A DNA stretch of 64,000 bases from Collinsella aerofaciens (GTDB taxonomy: Bacteria; Actinomycetota; Coriobacteriia; Coriobacteriales; Coriobacteriaceae): the NCBI RefSeq assembly GCF_902364355.1, contig NZ_CABJDK010000008.1, positions 50,159 through 114,158 on the forward strand, written 5' to 3'. Position numbers and translations under genes: made by a program. Below, piece after piece: positions 19,566 to 27,159 of the stretch (position 1 is the stretch's first letter; every line of letters begins with the position of its first letter). The notes under the pieces are model-generated. The model was not told the DNA's origin. It did no database searches and was given only the letters and a program-made list of their open reading frames with translations.

Positions 19566-19602
19566 GGTAGTGCCTCTCGGAGCTGCGCCGTGAGTAACAC
19601 CC
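19566..19602 (-). promoter_or_regulatory. Possible ribonucleic antiterminator (RAT) for LicT
   Basis: The 338-base gap between licT and the PTS gene holds, on the minus strand, GGGTGTTACT followed by GAGGCACTACC. These resemble the two halves of the LicT/SacT target (GGATTGTTACT and GCAGGCAAAACC), with a longer spacer here. A GGGGCTTTTT run lies further downstream. I could not draw a clean terminator overlapping the RAT half. The rest of the gap shows nothing clear. Confidence 0.38.
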
Positions 19603-19714
19603 AACACACGGGGAGTATATGCGGCAGATGCGTTCGTTGCGGCTCAGATTACCGACGAACGGTAGCAAACGACCCGCGAACGGTCGCCATGACGGAAAGG
19701 AAATACCAGAGAGC

Positions 19715-20551
19715 CTATTTATCCGAGTGGACAGAAGCCACGCGATTCACATGCATGATCAGATAGACGAGCTCCTCTTGGGCCAATGGCTCGCCAAAGG
19801 TCTCTTGAATCAGATCGTCGACACGGTGAGCGCAACGCGATGCCGCCGGATACTGCTCCACGAGCACGTCGTAAAGACCGGAGTTCTCGGTATCGATCGG
19901 CTCTTTCTTTGCCACGCGGTCGAGCAGATAGCGCACATGAGTGGCAAAGCGGGCAAAGGCGAACGACGAGCGATCGACCGTCACACCCAACTCTTCTTGA
20001 ATAATCGCGACCGTCATATCGAGCAGTCGCTCCTCGTGCTGCTCGGCAAGCACGCGCCGCTCGCTCGGCTTAACCGATGCGTTGACAATCGACATGGCAA
20101 TGCCCGCGGCCTCGCTTCGGGGCATGCGCACATGAAAGCTCTTCTGGATACCGCGAACAGCCAGCTCGCCCAAGCGGTATTCGATGGGATGCAGCTGCTC
20201 AAGATCGCGCTCAAGCGGCAACGACACCACCATGTGTTCGCGGGCACGCTTAATGGCAAACTGAATATGGTCTGCCAATGTAATGGGAAGGTTAGGACTC
20301 AATTCGTACGAAAGCTGTCCGGTCGCGATATCGGCCAGCTGAGCAGAAAACTCCAGCACCTCGGGGTCGACCTCATCGATAAACGCCAGGTACTTTGAAT
20401 CGATGCCGTAAAAGGTACGCGTGATGACATCCAGGTCGACCTCATGCGGCATATCGCCAAAGCCGATACCACGACCCAGCGCGATAAGTTGACGCCCCGC
20501 GCCATCTTCGCAGATGGCAGCGTTGTGGTTAATGCGCTGGATAGCCCTCAT
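19715..20551 (-). CDS. licT: LicT/BglG-type transcriptional antiterminator
   Basis: A 278-residue antiterminator. Residues 1-55 are the CAT RNA-binding domain (AIQRINHNAAICED, IALGRGIGF). Two PTS-regulation domains follow, PRD1 with its His in LADHIQFAIKRA and PRD2 with FATHVRYLLDR and YLIMHVNR. Phosphorylation of these His residues by PTS proteins controls dimerisation. ATG at 20551 was chosen because AGGAG precedes it by about 10 bases. It lies upstream of the EIIBC gene on the same strand and probably binds the leader RNA there. The specific name licT could equally be bglG or sacT. Confidence 0.88.
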   Translation of the reverse strand: MRAIQRINHNAAICEDGAGRQLIALGRGIGFGDMPHEVDLDVITRTFYGIDSKYLAFIDEVDPEVLEFSAQLADIATGQLSYELSPNLPITLADHIQFAIKRAREHMVVSLPLERDLEQLHPIEYRLGELAVRGIQKSFHVRMPRSEAAGIAMSIVNASVKPSERRVLAEQHEERLLDMTVAIIQEELGVTVDRSSFAFARFATHVRYLLDRVAKKEPIDTENSGLYDVLVEQYPAASRCAHRVDDLIQETFGEPLAQEELVYLIMHVNRVASVHSDK

Positions 20552-20624
20552 GGAATCATCGCTCCTACTAAAACGCGCCGTGCAGACCATCCGCGCGGCG
20601 CGTTCATTCTACCCGCACTTACAG

Positions 20625-21170
20625 CTAGAGTCCAAAGAAGCCCAGGATCTGGTCGCGGCTAACGGGCTTGTAATCGTTGGCATCGAGACCGACATCATAG
20701 CGAAAGATAGGGCGCTCGCGATCGCGGTTGCGCGCGTTGGTGCGGTCTCCCCTGCTGTGGATATGCCCGTGCAGCATGATGGCGCCGCGCGCCTTGCCAT
20801 TCCAGCTGAGCATGGGGTAATGGCTCATAACTAGACGATGGCCCTTGGCATAGCCGGGAGCAATCTCCAGGTAATCGCGTACCTCATCCCAAATCTGCGG
20901 TACGTCGGGATCTTCCCAATCACCGTCATGGTTGCCACGGATGAGCGTTATGTTCTGGCATTCGATTCGTTTACGCAGGCGCACCGCTTCCGCCATGGGC
21001 AATCGATACGTAAAGTCCCCCAGGATATAGAGGAGGTCGTTCGCAGCCACGCACTCGTTGATGACATCGATGACCTTGCGGTTCATCTCCTCGACCGAAT
21101 CAAACGGCCGATCCATATCGTGCAAGATATTCGTATCGCCCAGGTGCAGGTCGGCGGTAAACCACATCAT
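20625..21170 (-). CDS. Calcineurin-like metallophosphoesterase
   Basis: A 181-residue enzyme with all metal-binding blocks in order: FTADLHLGD (Asp and His), YILGDFTY, LIRGNHDGDW, MSHYPML and MLHGHIHSR. The small size fits the stand-alone phosphoesterases often found beside phage-type or nucleotide genes, whose substrates vary. ATG at 21170 was chosen because GAGGA lies about 9 bases before it; an in-frame ATG at 21185 is the alternative. It is the last gene on the minus strand before licT and may be unrelated to the sugar operon. Confidence 0.85.
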   Translation of the reverse strand: MMWFTADLHLGDTNILHDMDRPFDSVEEMNRKVIDVINECVAANDLLYILGDFTYRLPMAEAVRLRKRIECQNITLIRGNHDGDWEDPDVPQIWDEVRDYLEIAPGYAKGHRLVMSHYPMLSWNGKARGAIMLHGHIHSRGDRTNARNRDRERPIFRYDVGLDANDYKPVSRDQILGFFGL

Positions 21171-21236
21171 CGTCTCTGTCCTCATTTCGCAACGCGTCTA
21201 ACACGTGCCTAGTATACAGACGCAGCGATGCGACAG

Positions 21237-21413
21237 TTACCCAAAGAGCCCGCCGAACAGACCTCGGCGGCGCTTGTCCTTTTTATTCGAACCTTTATCC
21301 TGGGTGTTCTTATCCTTTTGCTTTTTGCGATCCTGCTCCAGCTCATCGTCATCGAGCAGCATATCCCACTCAAACGGATCGTCCGTCAAATCGAACAGGT
21401 CGTCGTCAAACAT
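21237..21413 (-). CDS. Small charged protein, acidic N-terminus and basic C-terminus
   Basis: A 58-residue protein I do not recognise. Residues 1-30 are strongly acidic (FDDDLFDLTDDPFEWDMLLD), residues 31-50 are Lys/Arg/Asp-rich, and it ends with a Gly-rich GLFGGLFG. GGAGG lies 5 bases before the ATG at 21413, and this start is 18 bases from the stop of the HIRAN gene, so the two are probably co-transcribed. The bipolar charge and coupling suggest a real gene product, perhaps a partner of the HIRAN protein, but no function can be assigned. Confidence 0.5.
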   Translation of the reverse strand: MFDDDLFDLTDDPFEWDMLLDDDELEQDRKKQKDKNTQDKGSNKKDKRRRGLFGGLFG

Positions 21414-21431
21414 GGCAGCCTCCATTGCCGA

Positions 21432-21758
21432 CTAGCGAGCATCCACCACATAGAGCCCAACGCGCACCTGATGCCACGGGCTGCGCTCGGGGGCAACCTG
21501 TTGCACACGGGCCTCAAATACGTCCTCGTGGCCGTAATACATCATCAAGGACAGTGGGCCGACCTCGTTTCCTGGAACGTAGCCAAGTTTGGTCTTGCCA
21601 TAGTAGATCGCAACTGCCTCGGGGTCATGAGGATTATCGCGCTCGGCACACAGCGTCAGTTTATCGCCCGCTTTAAGATCGCCTAGGACCAAAGCGCCGT
21701 CGGCATATTGAAATCCTGCGATGTGAAACGACAGAAGAACACGTGAAGGCTCGTACAT
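21432..21758 (-). CDS. HIRAN domain protein
   Basis: A 108-residue protein that is almost entirely a HIRAN domain (SFHIAGFQYADGALVL, LTLCAERDNPHDPEAVAIYY, KLGYVPGNEVGPLS). HIRAN domains bind DNA ends or stalled forks when fused to helicases such as HLTF; stand-alone bacterial versions are less studied. AGGGGAG lies about 6 bases before the ATG at 21758. The next gene downstream is a small charged protein 18 bases away. A role in DNA damage recognition is inferred only from the domain. Confidence 0.8.
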   Translation of the reverse strand: MYEPSRVLLSFHIAGFQYADGALVLGDLKAGDKLTLCAERDNPHDPEAVAIYYGKTKLGYVPGNEVGPLSLMMYYGHEDVFEARVQQVAPERSPWHQVRVGLYVVDAR

Positions 21759-21870
21759 AGCAACTCCCCTAACGGCCGAATAAACCGGCACTTAACCTTA
21801 CTGAGAAGCTTACGGGCCCGTGCGGACAAAATTTCACCCGCTCGCACCTTTCGCCCATTTGCCGCAACGC

Positions 21871-21899
21871 TTGCGAGACAGAGCGCTTGCAGATAAGAT
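21871..21899 (+). promoter_or_regulatory. Strong sigma70-type promoter on the plus strand, antisense to the 22-kb microprotein
   Basis: TTGCGA (21871-21876) and TAAGAT (21894-21899) are separated by exactly 17 bases. No plus-strand gene follows; the transcript would run across the microprotein gene at 21994-22077 in antisense. This is the layout of a type I antitoxin RNA promoter. Confidence 0.5.
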
Positions 21900-21993
21900 A
21901 GAGGCACGGATGGCACCCGTTGCAGAGGGTCTTGCCAACTCCAGTGCACGTTTACATCGTGAGAAGTGGCCGTCTTCGCTTACGCGGGGGCGG

Positions 21994-22077
21994 CTATTTC
22001 ATTCGGCCGATAAACAGGCCGAGTTCGATAGCCGCGATTAACAACGCCAGTAACGAAATAACATCGCTTACGTTCAT
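21994..22077 (-). CDS. 27-residue hydrophobic microprotein, candidate type I toxin
   Basis: The peptide is MNVSDVISLLALLI followed by AAIELGLFIGRMK: a short polar start, one membrane-spanning helix of about 19 residues and a basic end. This is the build of TxpA/holin-like type I toxins. A strong ribosome site (AGAAGGGA) lies 7 bases before the ATG, which is unusual for a chance ORF. A consensus-like promoter at 21871-21899 on the opposite strand would produce RNA complementary to its 3' region. It is too short for most gene callers. The identification is structural; I cannot show homology. Confidence 0.5.
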   Translation of the reverse strand: MNVSDVISLLALLIAAIELGLFIGRMK

Positions 22078-22139
22078 ACCAATTCCCTTCTAAAGGGAGT
22101 TGGCCCATCCGTACCCCATAGCAGTAGTCTAACGTAAAT

Positions 22140-22175
22140 GGCAGGTAATAGGAACATTTGTTCGTATTACCTGCC
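22140..22175. terminator. Near-perfect hairpin downstream of the aldehyde dehydrogenase gene
   Basis: GGCAGGTAATA and TATTACCTGCC form an 11-base stem, and inner GAACA and TGTTC extend it. It starts about 6 bases past the dehydrogenase stop on the minus strand. No T-run follows, so it may be an mRNA-end stabiliser or weak terminator. Confidence 0.55.
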
Positions 22176-22180
22176 ACTTT

Positions 22181-23560
22181 CTAATGCACGAACATGCGCA
22201 CGAACTTGTGCTTCCAGCTCTCATAAGGGGCGTAGCGGAACGGCACGTCCAGCCACGTTGCCTTGTTCACGATGCTCTTCTTGTGGCTAAACGTATCGAA
22301 GCTCTCGCGGCCATGGTACTGGCCCATACCGCTCGCACCCATGCCGCCGAAGCCCATATGGCTCGTAGCCAAGTGCATGATCGTGTCGTTAACGCAGCCG
22401 CCGCCAAAGGGCACGTAGCGCACAAAGCGTTGCTGAGCCGCATGGTCCTGGCTAAAGATATACAGAGCTAGCGGCGTCGGACGATCTGCAATAAACGCCT
22501 CGGCCTCATCCAGGCTCTCAAACGTCAGCACCGGCAAGATGGGACCGAAAATCTCTTCCTGCATCACGGCGTCCTCAGGCGCCACGCCGTCTAGGATCGT
22601 CGGCTCAATCTTGAGCGACGACTCGCGCGCCGTGCCTCCCAGCACAACCTTGTCGGGGTCGATCAGCCCGCGCACGCGCGCAAAATGCTTGGCGTTGACG
22701 ATATGACCGTAATCCTCGTTGTCGAGCGGATGCTCGCCAAACATGCGACGAGTCTCCTCCCTGATGAGGCCCAACAGCTCATCGTGTACGCGCGTATCGA
22801 CCAGCAGGTAGTCGGGCGCCACGCAGGTCTGCCCCACGTTGAGCCATTTACCAAAGGCGATGCGCCGTGCCGCGACTTTTAAGTTTGCCGTGGCATCCAC
22901 AATGCAGGGGCTCTTTCCGCCCAGCTCAAGCGTCACGGGCGTCAGGTTTTTACTTGCGCGCTCCATGACGAGCTTGCCGACCGGAACGCTACCGGTAAAG
23001 AAAATCTTGTCCCAGCTCTCGTCGAGCAGCGCCTCATTCTCGGCACGCCCGCCTTCGACGACCGTCACCAGGCGCGGATCAAATGCTTCCTCGCAAATCT
23101 GCCTGAGCACCGCGCTCGATGCCGGAGCATAGGCACTCGGCTTGATGACCACGGTATTGCCCGCGGCAAGGGCGCCGGCAAGCGGCTCGAGCGTTAGCAA
23201 AAACGGGTAGTTCCAGGGCGCCATAATGAGCGTGACGCCATAGGGCACGGCTTGCGTTTTGCACACACTCACGGCGTTGGCGAGGTCACACGGACGCAGG
23301 CACGGACGGCTCCATCGAGCCACATGCGCAATCTGATGACGAATCTCGGAAAGCGAGGTGCCGATCTCACACATATAGGCCTCGTCATGCGACTTTCCCA
23401 AATCGGTCTTGAGCGCATGGGCAATATCGGTCTCGTGTGCCCGCACCGCCTCGCGCAGGCGCACGAGGGCGCGACGTCGAGCATCGACATCAAACGTGGC
23501 GCGCGTCTTAAAGTAGGCGCGCTGTTCGCCGACAATGCGCGCGATTTCCTCGGTGTTCAT
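22181..23560 (-). CDS. NAD(P)-dependent aldehyde dehydrogenase
   Basis: A 459-residue class 3-like aldehyde dehydrogenase. Catalytic residues are in place: Asn117 (APWNYPF), Glu212 (TLELGGKSPC) and nucleophile Cys246 (NVGQTCVAPD). The cofactor motif FTGSVPVGK is near 188-196. There is no CoA-acylating fusion. It follows the iron-type alcohol dehydrogenase gene after 8 bases, so the pair probably interconverts an aldehyde with its alcohol and acid for redox balance. Expression would come from the promoter and Rex-like sites upstream of the alcohol dehydrogenase. Substrate range cannot be read from the sequence. Confidence 0.9.
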   Translation of the reverse strand: MNTEEIARIVGEQRAYFKTRATFDVDARRRALVRLREAVRAHETDIAHALKTDLGKSHDEAYMCEIGTSLSEIRHQIAHVARWSRPCLRPCDLANAVSVCKTQAVPYGVTLIMAPWNYPFLLTLEPLAGALAAGNTVVIKPSAYAPASSAVLRQICEEAFDPRLVTVVEGGRAENEALLDESWDKIFFTGSVPVGKLVMERASKNLTPVTLELGGKSPCIVDATANLKVAARRIAFGKWLNVGQTCVAPDYLLVDTRVHDELLGLIREETRRMFGEHPLDNEDYGHIVNAKHFARVRGLIDPDKVVLGGTARESSLKIEPTILDGVAPEDAVMQEEIFGPILPVLTFESLDEAEAFIADRPTPLALYIFSQDHAAQQRFVRYVPFGGGCVNDTIMHLATSHMGFGGMGASGMGQYHGRESFDTFSHKKSIVNKATWLDVPFRYAPYESWKHKFVRMFVH

Positions 23561-23568
23561 GGGCCCTC

Positions 23569-24789
23569 CTAGTTCTCATCCTCAAACATACCACCCGCGA
23601 CGACCTCGTACATACGCTCGAGCTCCAAACGGTCCATCAAAAGTGGAACGGGGTATAGCGGATTGGCCTCGGCATCGGCATGGGCCGCCATTTGCGGAAT
23701 ATCGGAGCGGCGAATGCCCGTCACATATTTGGGAATGCCCAAGGCGGCATTCATGCGGTCGACCCAATCGATAAAGGCCTCGGCCGCAAGACTGTCCTGC
23801 GCGTTAGCCGGCGCGATACCGGCCATGCGAGCAAGATCGGCAAGCTTGGGGGCGGCGGCGTCACCATAAGCGCAAAGCATGTGCGGCAGGATGATCGCGT
23901 TGGCCAAACCGTGCGGAATTCCGTATCGGCCGCCCAGACTGTGCGCGATGGCATGCACGTATCCGACATAGGAGCGGGTAAATGCAACACCCGCTTTATA
24001 CGCCGCCGAAAGCATATTGCGACGAGCGCGCATGTCGTCGCCATGCTCATAAGCCTCGGGCAAATTGTCGTGGATGAGCTGGACCGCCTGACGCGCCATC
24101 TTGCGCGTGTAGGGCGTGGTGCTACGGCCGATAAAGGCCTCGACGGCATGCGTCAGGGCATCCATGCCCGTCTGCCCCGTAATGGAGGCGGGCAGGCCGC
24201 GTGTAAACTCGGGGTCGTGCACCGCAAAGCGCGGGATAAGCACAAAGTCGTTAATGGGGTACTTGTAGTGCGTCTCGTCATCGGTGATAACCGCCGCGAG
24301 TGTGACTTCGCTTCCCGTGCCTGCCGTGGTAGGGACGGCAATGAGCAGCGGCAGGCGACGATGAATCCGCAGCAGGCCGCGCATCTTGTTGATGGGCTTG
24401 TTTGGCTGCGCAATACGTGCGCCCACGCCCTTGGCGCAGTCCATGGCTGATCCTCCGCCAAAGCCGATAATGGCCCGGCAGGCGCTCTCTCGGTACAGGG
24501 ACGCCGCTTCCTCCACGTTTGAGACCGTGGGGTTTGCACGCGTTTCGGCATAGACCGAAACGCCAATCCCCTTGGATGCGAGCGCCGTCTCGAGCGGTGC
24601 CGTGAGCCCCAGACGGGCAATGCCGGGATCCGTCACGATAAGGACCTTCTGGATCGAGCGCTTTTGAAGCACCGCGGGCACATCCTCGGCATGCTCTAAA
24701 ATGCGTGGCTCGGTATAGGGCAGGATTGGCAATGCAATGCGAAAAACCGTCTGATATGTTCGGCACCAGGCACGACGGGCTAGATGCAT
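23569..24789 (-). CDS. Iron-containing alcohol dehydrogenase
   Basis: A 406-residue group III alcohol dehydrogenase. The NAD-binding loop GFGGGSAMDCAKG lies in the N-terminal half, followed by GTGSEVT, and the metal site is built from GMDALTHAVEAF, HAIAHSLGGRYGIPHGLANA and related His residues. AAGGAG lies about 7 bases before the ATG. It is the first gene of a two-gene operon with the aldehyde dehydrogenase. Two Rex-like palindromes in its upstream region fit control by the NADH/NAD ratio. It is probably a fermentative enzyme of the cytosol. Confidence 0.9.
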   Translation of the reverse strand: MHLARRAWCRTYQTVFRIALPILPYTEPRILEHAEDVPAVLQKRSIQKVLIVTDPGIARLGLTAPLETALASKGIGVSVYAETRANPTVSNVEEAASLYRESACRAIIGFGGGSAMDCAKGVGARIAQPNKPINKMRGLLRIHRRLPLLIAVPTTAGTGSEVTLAAVITDDETHYKYPINDFVLIPRFAVHDPEFTRGLPASITGQTGMDALTHAVEAFIGRSTTPYTRKMARQAVQLIHDNLPEAYEHGDDMRARRNMLSAAYKAGVAFTRSYVGYVHAIAHSLGGRYGIPHGLANAIILPHMLCAYGDAAAPKLADLARMAGIAPANAQDSLAAEAFIDWVDRMNAALGIPKYVTGIRRSDIPQMAAHADAEANPLYPVPLLMDRLELERMYEVVAGGMFEDEN

Positions 24790-24806
24790 AAAGGAAACTC
24801 CTTCAT

Positions 24807-24824
24807 TTGTTGATAGGTCAACAT
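24807..24824. promoter_or_regulatory. Rex-like operator 1
   Basis: The sequence is TTGTTGATAGGTCAACAT. It matches the clostridial-type Rex consensus TTGTTAANNNNTTAACAA at 11 of 14 fixed positions. It lies between the predicted start of transcription and the alcohol dehydrogenase ATG, a position suited to repression. Confidence 0.55.
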
Positions 24825-24835
24825 TTGCTCGCCCG

Positions 24836-24841
24836 ATTGTA
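24836..24841 (-). promoter_or_regulatory. Predicted -10 element (TACAAT) of the dehydrogenase operon
   Basis: TACAAT on the minus strand is 47 bases upstream of the alcohol dehydrogenase ATG and sits between two Rex-like sites. The -35 (GTCATA, 16 bases away) is weak. Confidence 0.35.
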
Positions 24842-24870
24842 CTCAGCGGCGTCCGTATATGACTTGCAAA

Positions 24871-24888
24871 CCGTTAATCAATCAACAT
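24871..24888. promoter_or_regulatory. Rex-like operator 2
   Basis: The sequence is CCGTTAATCAATCAACAT. It keeps the GTTAA-N4-T-AACA core of the Rex consensus and is centred 64 bases from operator 1. It could also act on the divergent rubrerythrin promoter. Confidence 0.42.
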
Positions 24889-24933
24889 CTTCATATCTCA
24901 AAATTATTTTATTAAAAATCATTCCTAATAGGC

Positions 24934-24961
24934 TTCACATTTGGTTGCATTTATGGATAAT
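24934..24961 (+). promoter_or_regulatory. Predicted rubrerythrin promoter
   Basis: TTCACA and GATAAT are separated by 16 bases within an AT-rich stretch. They precede the rubrerythrin ATG by about 85 bases, and no other plus-strand gene lies between. Confidence 0.4.
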
Positions 24962-25045
24962 AGAACTCGTCAAGACGCACGTCCGGAGAGGGCCCTTACG
25001 GGACCGGACGAGCGCACCATCGCCATCGATCGAAAGGATCGAATC

Positions 25046-25606
25046 ATGAAGTTTGTTTGCCCCGTTTGCGGTTATGTGGAAGAGTTCGACGGCGACCAGC
25101 TGCCCGAGGATTTCAAGTGCCCCCAGTGCGGCGTTCCCGGCTCTCGCTTCCTGAAGCAGGAGGAGGGCCAGCTCGAGTGGGCTGCCGAGCACGTCGTGGG
25201 CGTCGCCAAGATGGAGGGCGTCTCCGAGGACATCGTTGCCGATCTGCGCGCCAACTTTGAGGGCGAGTGCTCTGAGGTCGGTATGTACCTGGCCATGGCT
25301 CGCGTCGCTCATCGCGAGGGCTATCCCGAGATCGGCCTGTACTGGGAGAAGGCTGCCCACGAGGAGGCCGAGCACGCCGCCAAGTTCGCTGAGCTCCTGG
25401 GCGAGGTCGTGACCGACTCCACCAAGAAGAACCTCGAAATGCGCGTTGAGGCCGAGAACGGCGCCACCGCCGGCAAGACCGATCTTGCCAAGCGCGCCAA
25501 GGCCGCTGGCCTCGATGCCATTCACGACACCGTGCACGAGATGGCTCGCGACGAGGCTCGCCACGGCAAGGCTTTCGCCGGCCTGCTCAAGCGCTACTTT
25601 GGCTAA
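25046..25606 (+). CDS. Reverse rubrerythrin (rubredoxin domain first, ferritin-like domain second)
   Basis: A 186-residue protein. The N-terminal rubredoxin-like iron site uses Cys5, Cys8, Cys25 and Cys28. The ferritin-like four-helix domain follows, with diiron ligands in [23 protein letters not shown] and [11 protein letters not shown]. This reversed order is known from anaerobes, where the protein reduces hydrogen peroxide with electrons from NADH-linked donors. GAAAGGA precedes the ATG at 25046; the open frame extends to 24941 but that part is leader. The gene is monocistronic, with a terminator at 25640. Peroxide defence is the likely role. Confidence 0.92.
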   Translation: MKFVCPVCGYVEEFDGDQLPEDFKCPQCGVPGSRFLKQEEGQLEWAAEHVVGVAKMEGVSEDIVADLRANFEGECSEVGMYLAMARVAHREGYPEIGLYWEKAAHEEAEHAAKFAELLGEVVTDSTKKNLEMRVEAENGATAGKTDLAKRAKAAGLDAIHDTVHEMARDEARHGKAFAGLLKRYFG

Positions 25607-25639
25607 GCCAGCAGCCTGAGAGATAATCTCTAGCTTCAT

Positions 25640-25672
25640 AAGGCCCGGACTGCATGGTTCGGGCCTTTTTTC
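25640..25672 (+). terminator. Rubrerythrin terminator
   Basis: AAGGCCCGGAC pairs with GGTTCGGGCCTT, followed by a run of T. It begins 34 bases after the rubrerythrin stop. Confidence 0.85.
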
Positions 25673-25737
25673 GTGTCTCGAGAACTCGTAAACGCCCTGA
25701 AATAGAGCTATCTTCGGCATCGGTCTCTCGTCAAAAA

Positions 25738-25860
25738 CTAAGTGAGTAGACTTTTCGAAACTTGCCGAGCAGACCATCCGTATTGCTTTATAAAGTCACA
25801 GGTAAATGACTTGTTTCAAAACGGCCTGGTCGCCAAAGTGCCAAAAGCCTACTCACTTAG
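25738..25860. repeat. 123-bp inverted-repeat element, copy 2
   Basis: It opens CTAAGTGAGTAGACTTTT and closes with the inverted copy carrying one change (AAAAGCCTACTCACTTAG). The interior shares CTTGTT-CAAAAC and GCCTGGTCGCCAAAGTG with copy 3. Its right end supplies the last two codons and the TAG stop of the minus-strand gene at 25849. The interval from the rubrerythrin terminator to here shows nothing else. Confidence 0.85.
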
Positions 25861-26976
25861 AACCGCAGCCGTCCACGATCGAGCTGTTTTGTGTCTAACG
25901 GGCATCTTTCCGTCAATTACTCCCAATTTTGTCCAGTCAACGAATAGTTCAGACCGGAGTAATGTCTCAGCCCTTTGCTCATCTGAGCTTTTATCACGAT
26001 ATTCAGCATCGAGCATCCTGCATATGGCCTTAACGATCGCATGGAATCTATCCTTATCGGATATCTGCCCATGTGTCAGGAGAAGCACATCGTAGCCCAT
26101 AGCCTGAAGCGCCGTCATGCGATCGGCGTCACGCAAGCCGTCCCCTGCGCGCCCGTGCGAGGCCTTTCCCTGACATTCAATGGCCACCTGTCGCGCTCCG
26201 TCCGGCGAAGACAGAAGCAGGTCGATAAAGACGCGGGACTTTCCCGCAATCGCTCGAGCACTTGCACCTAGCCTCACTTCGACATTGAGCTCTATGCCGC
26301 AAAAACCTTCGCCTCCCAGGGATCGCGGCAGTGCAAGTAGCAAATACGCCTCGACCTCAAAAGGCGACGCGGCACCCAATGGAACGAGTTGCGATACCGC
26401 TATAAATCTATTGCCGTAACGCATCCCGCAAACATCTGAACAAAAACGGTCAAGGTCTCCGCCCAAAACCAAAGCGTCTCGACGCCATAAATTTGAGGCG
26501 GTGCCGTCCTCGGACGGGCAGCGCACCCAACCGAACGTTGTCGAAATCGCGCCCGAATCAATTGCACGCGAAAGCTCCGCCTCAAGTGCCGCCGGCAGGG
26601 CGCACACCGCAAACAAGCCACACATCTCCGCCAATACCAAAAGAAGCTGAAGATCCGTCAGATGCCGCAACATGATGAATGCCGTCAGTAGAGGAGACGT
26701 AATCAAAAACCCATGCTCCGTTTCCAGCACGGATTCCCCGGGAAGCTCACCAAGAAACAGCCGCTGCCTCATGCCGGCAGGGCAAGTCCGCTTGTTTCTC
26801 GTTCGAACCAACGTATACAACGGAAAGCCGAGCGCAACCTTAGCCGTCGGGTTGCGGGCGAGATCATATCGCTGCCGGTCTTCTTCCGGTCGTGGAAGAG
26901 GCGGACACAAAGCGCGGACTTGAGGAGGCAAACGCCAGTACCTAAAAGCCGATATATCACAAAGTAGATCTTTCAT
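25849..26976 (-). CDS. Probable PD-(D/E)xK-type (DUF559-like) protein between two repeat copies
   Basis: A 375-residue protein I do not recognise by name. The C-terminal third looks like a restriction-endonuclease fold: SRVFIDLLLSSPD with a buried Asp, then RQVAIECQGKASH with E-x-Q-G-K in the catalytic position, then DRMTALQAMGYDVLLLTHGQI as in DUF559/Vsr-like proteins. The N-terminal part (RARNPTAKVALG-like, FPLYTLVRTRN, TSPLLTAFIMLRHL) may be a recognition domain. The start is uncertain: ATG at 26976 has no ribosome site. The gene is bounded by two direct copies of the 123-bp element, one of which provides its stop. An abortive-infection or mobile cargo role is possible. Confidence 0.55.
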   Translation of the reverse strand: MKDLLCDISAFRYWRLPPQVRALCPPLPRPEEDRQRYDLARNPTAKVALGFPLYTLVRTRNKRTCPAGMRQRLFLGELPGESVLETEHGFLITSPLLTAFIMLRHLTDLQLLLVLAEMCGLFAVCALPAALEAELSRAIDSGAISTTFGWVRCPSEDGTASNLWRRDALVLGGDLDRFCSDVCGMRYGNRFIAVSQLVPLGAASPFEVEAYLLLALPRSLGGEGFCGIELNVEVRLGASARAIAGKSRVFIDLLLSSPDGARQVAIECQGKASHGRAGDGLRDADRMTALQAMGYDVLLLTHGQISDKDRFHAIVKAICRMLDAEYRDKSSDEQRAETLLRSELFVDWTKLGVIDGKMPVRHKTARSWTAAVLSE

Positions 26977-27059
26977 AGGCACAGGAAAACACGGATTTCA
27001 ACCCAGTCAGTCACGCATTGGCGCGAACGCACCAAAAATGGCGCCGAACGGACTGCCGA

Positions 27060-27125
27060 GTTTTCAACATCCCTCCCCAACTGGCCAAAAGCTTGCCAAG
27101 AGCTGGACGAAGCCCTGTTGAAAAC
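27060..27125. repeat. Inverted repeat upstream of the PD-(D/E)xK-like gene
   Basis: GTTTTCAACA (27060-27069) and TGTTGAAAAC (27116-27125) are exact inverted repeats 46 bases apart, with an inner TGGCCAAAAGCTTGCCA pairing. A T-run (eight T) follows on the plus strand. It could be a terminator or an operator for the minus-strand gene. The rest of 26977-27159 shows nothing clear. Confidence 0.45.
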
Positions 27126-27159
27126 CCCATTTTTTTTCTCATGCAGGAGCTTTGCGCGG

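Noticed and set aside
21980..22177. 65-residue minus-strand ORF
   Set aside because: It overlaps the better-supported 27-residue ORF in another frame, lacks a ribosome site and reads through the hairpin at 22140.
24935..25777. Long minus-strand ORF opposite rubrerythrin
   Set aside because: It is the antisense reading of a high-GC gene with no start signal; the plus-strand protein is unmistakable.
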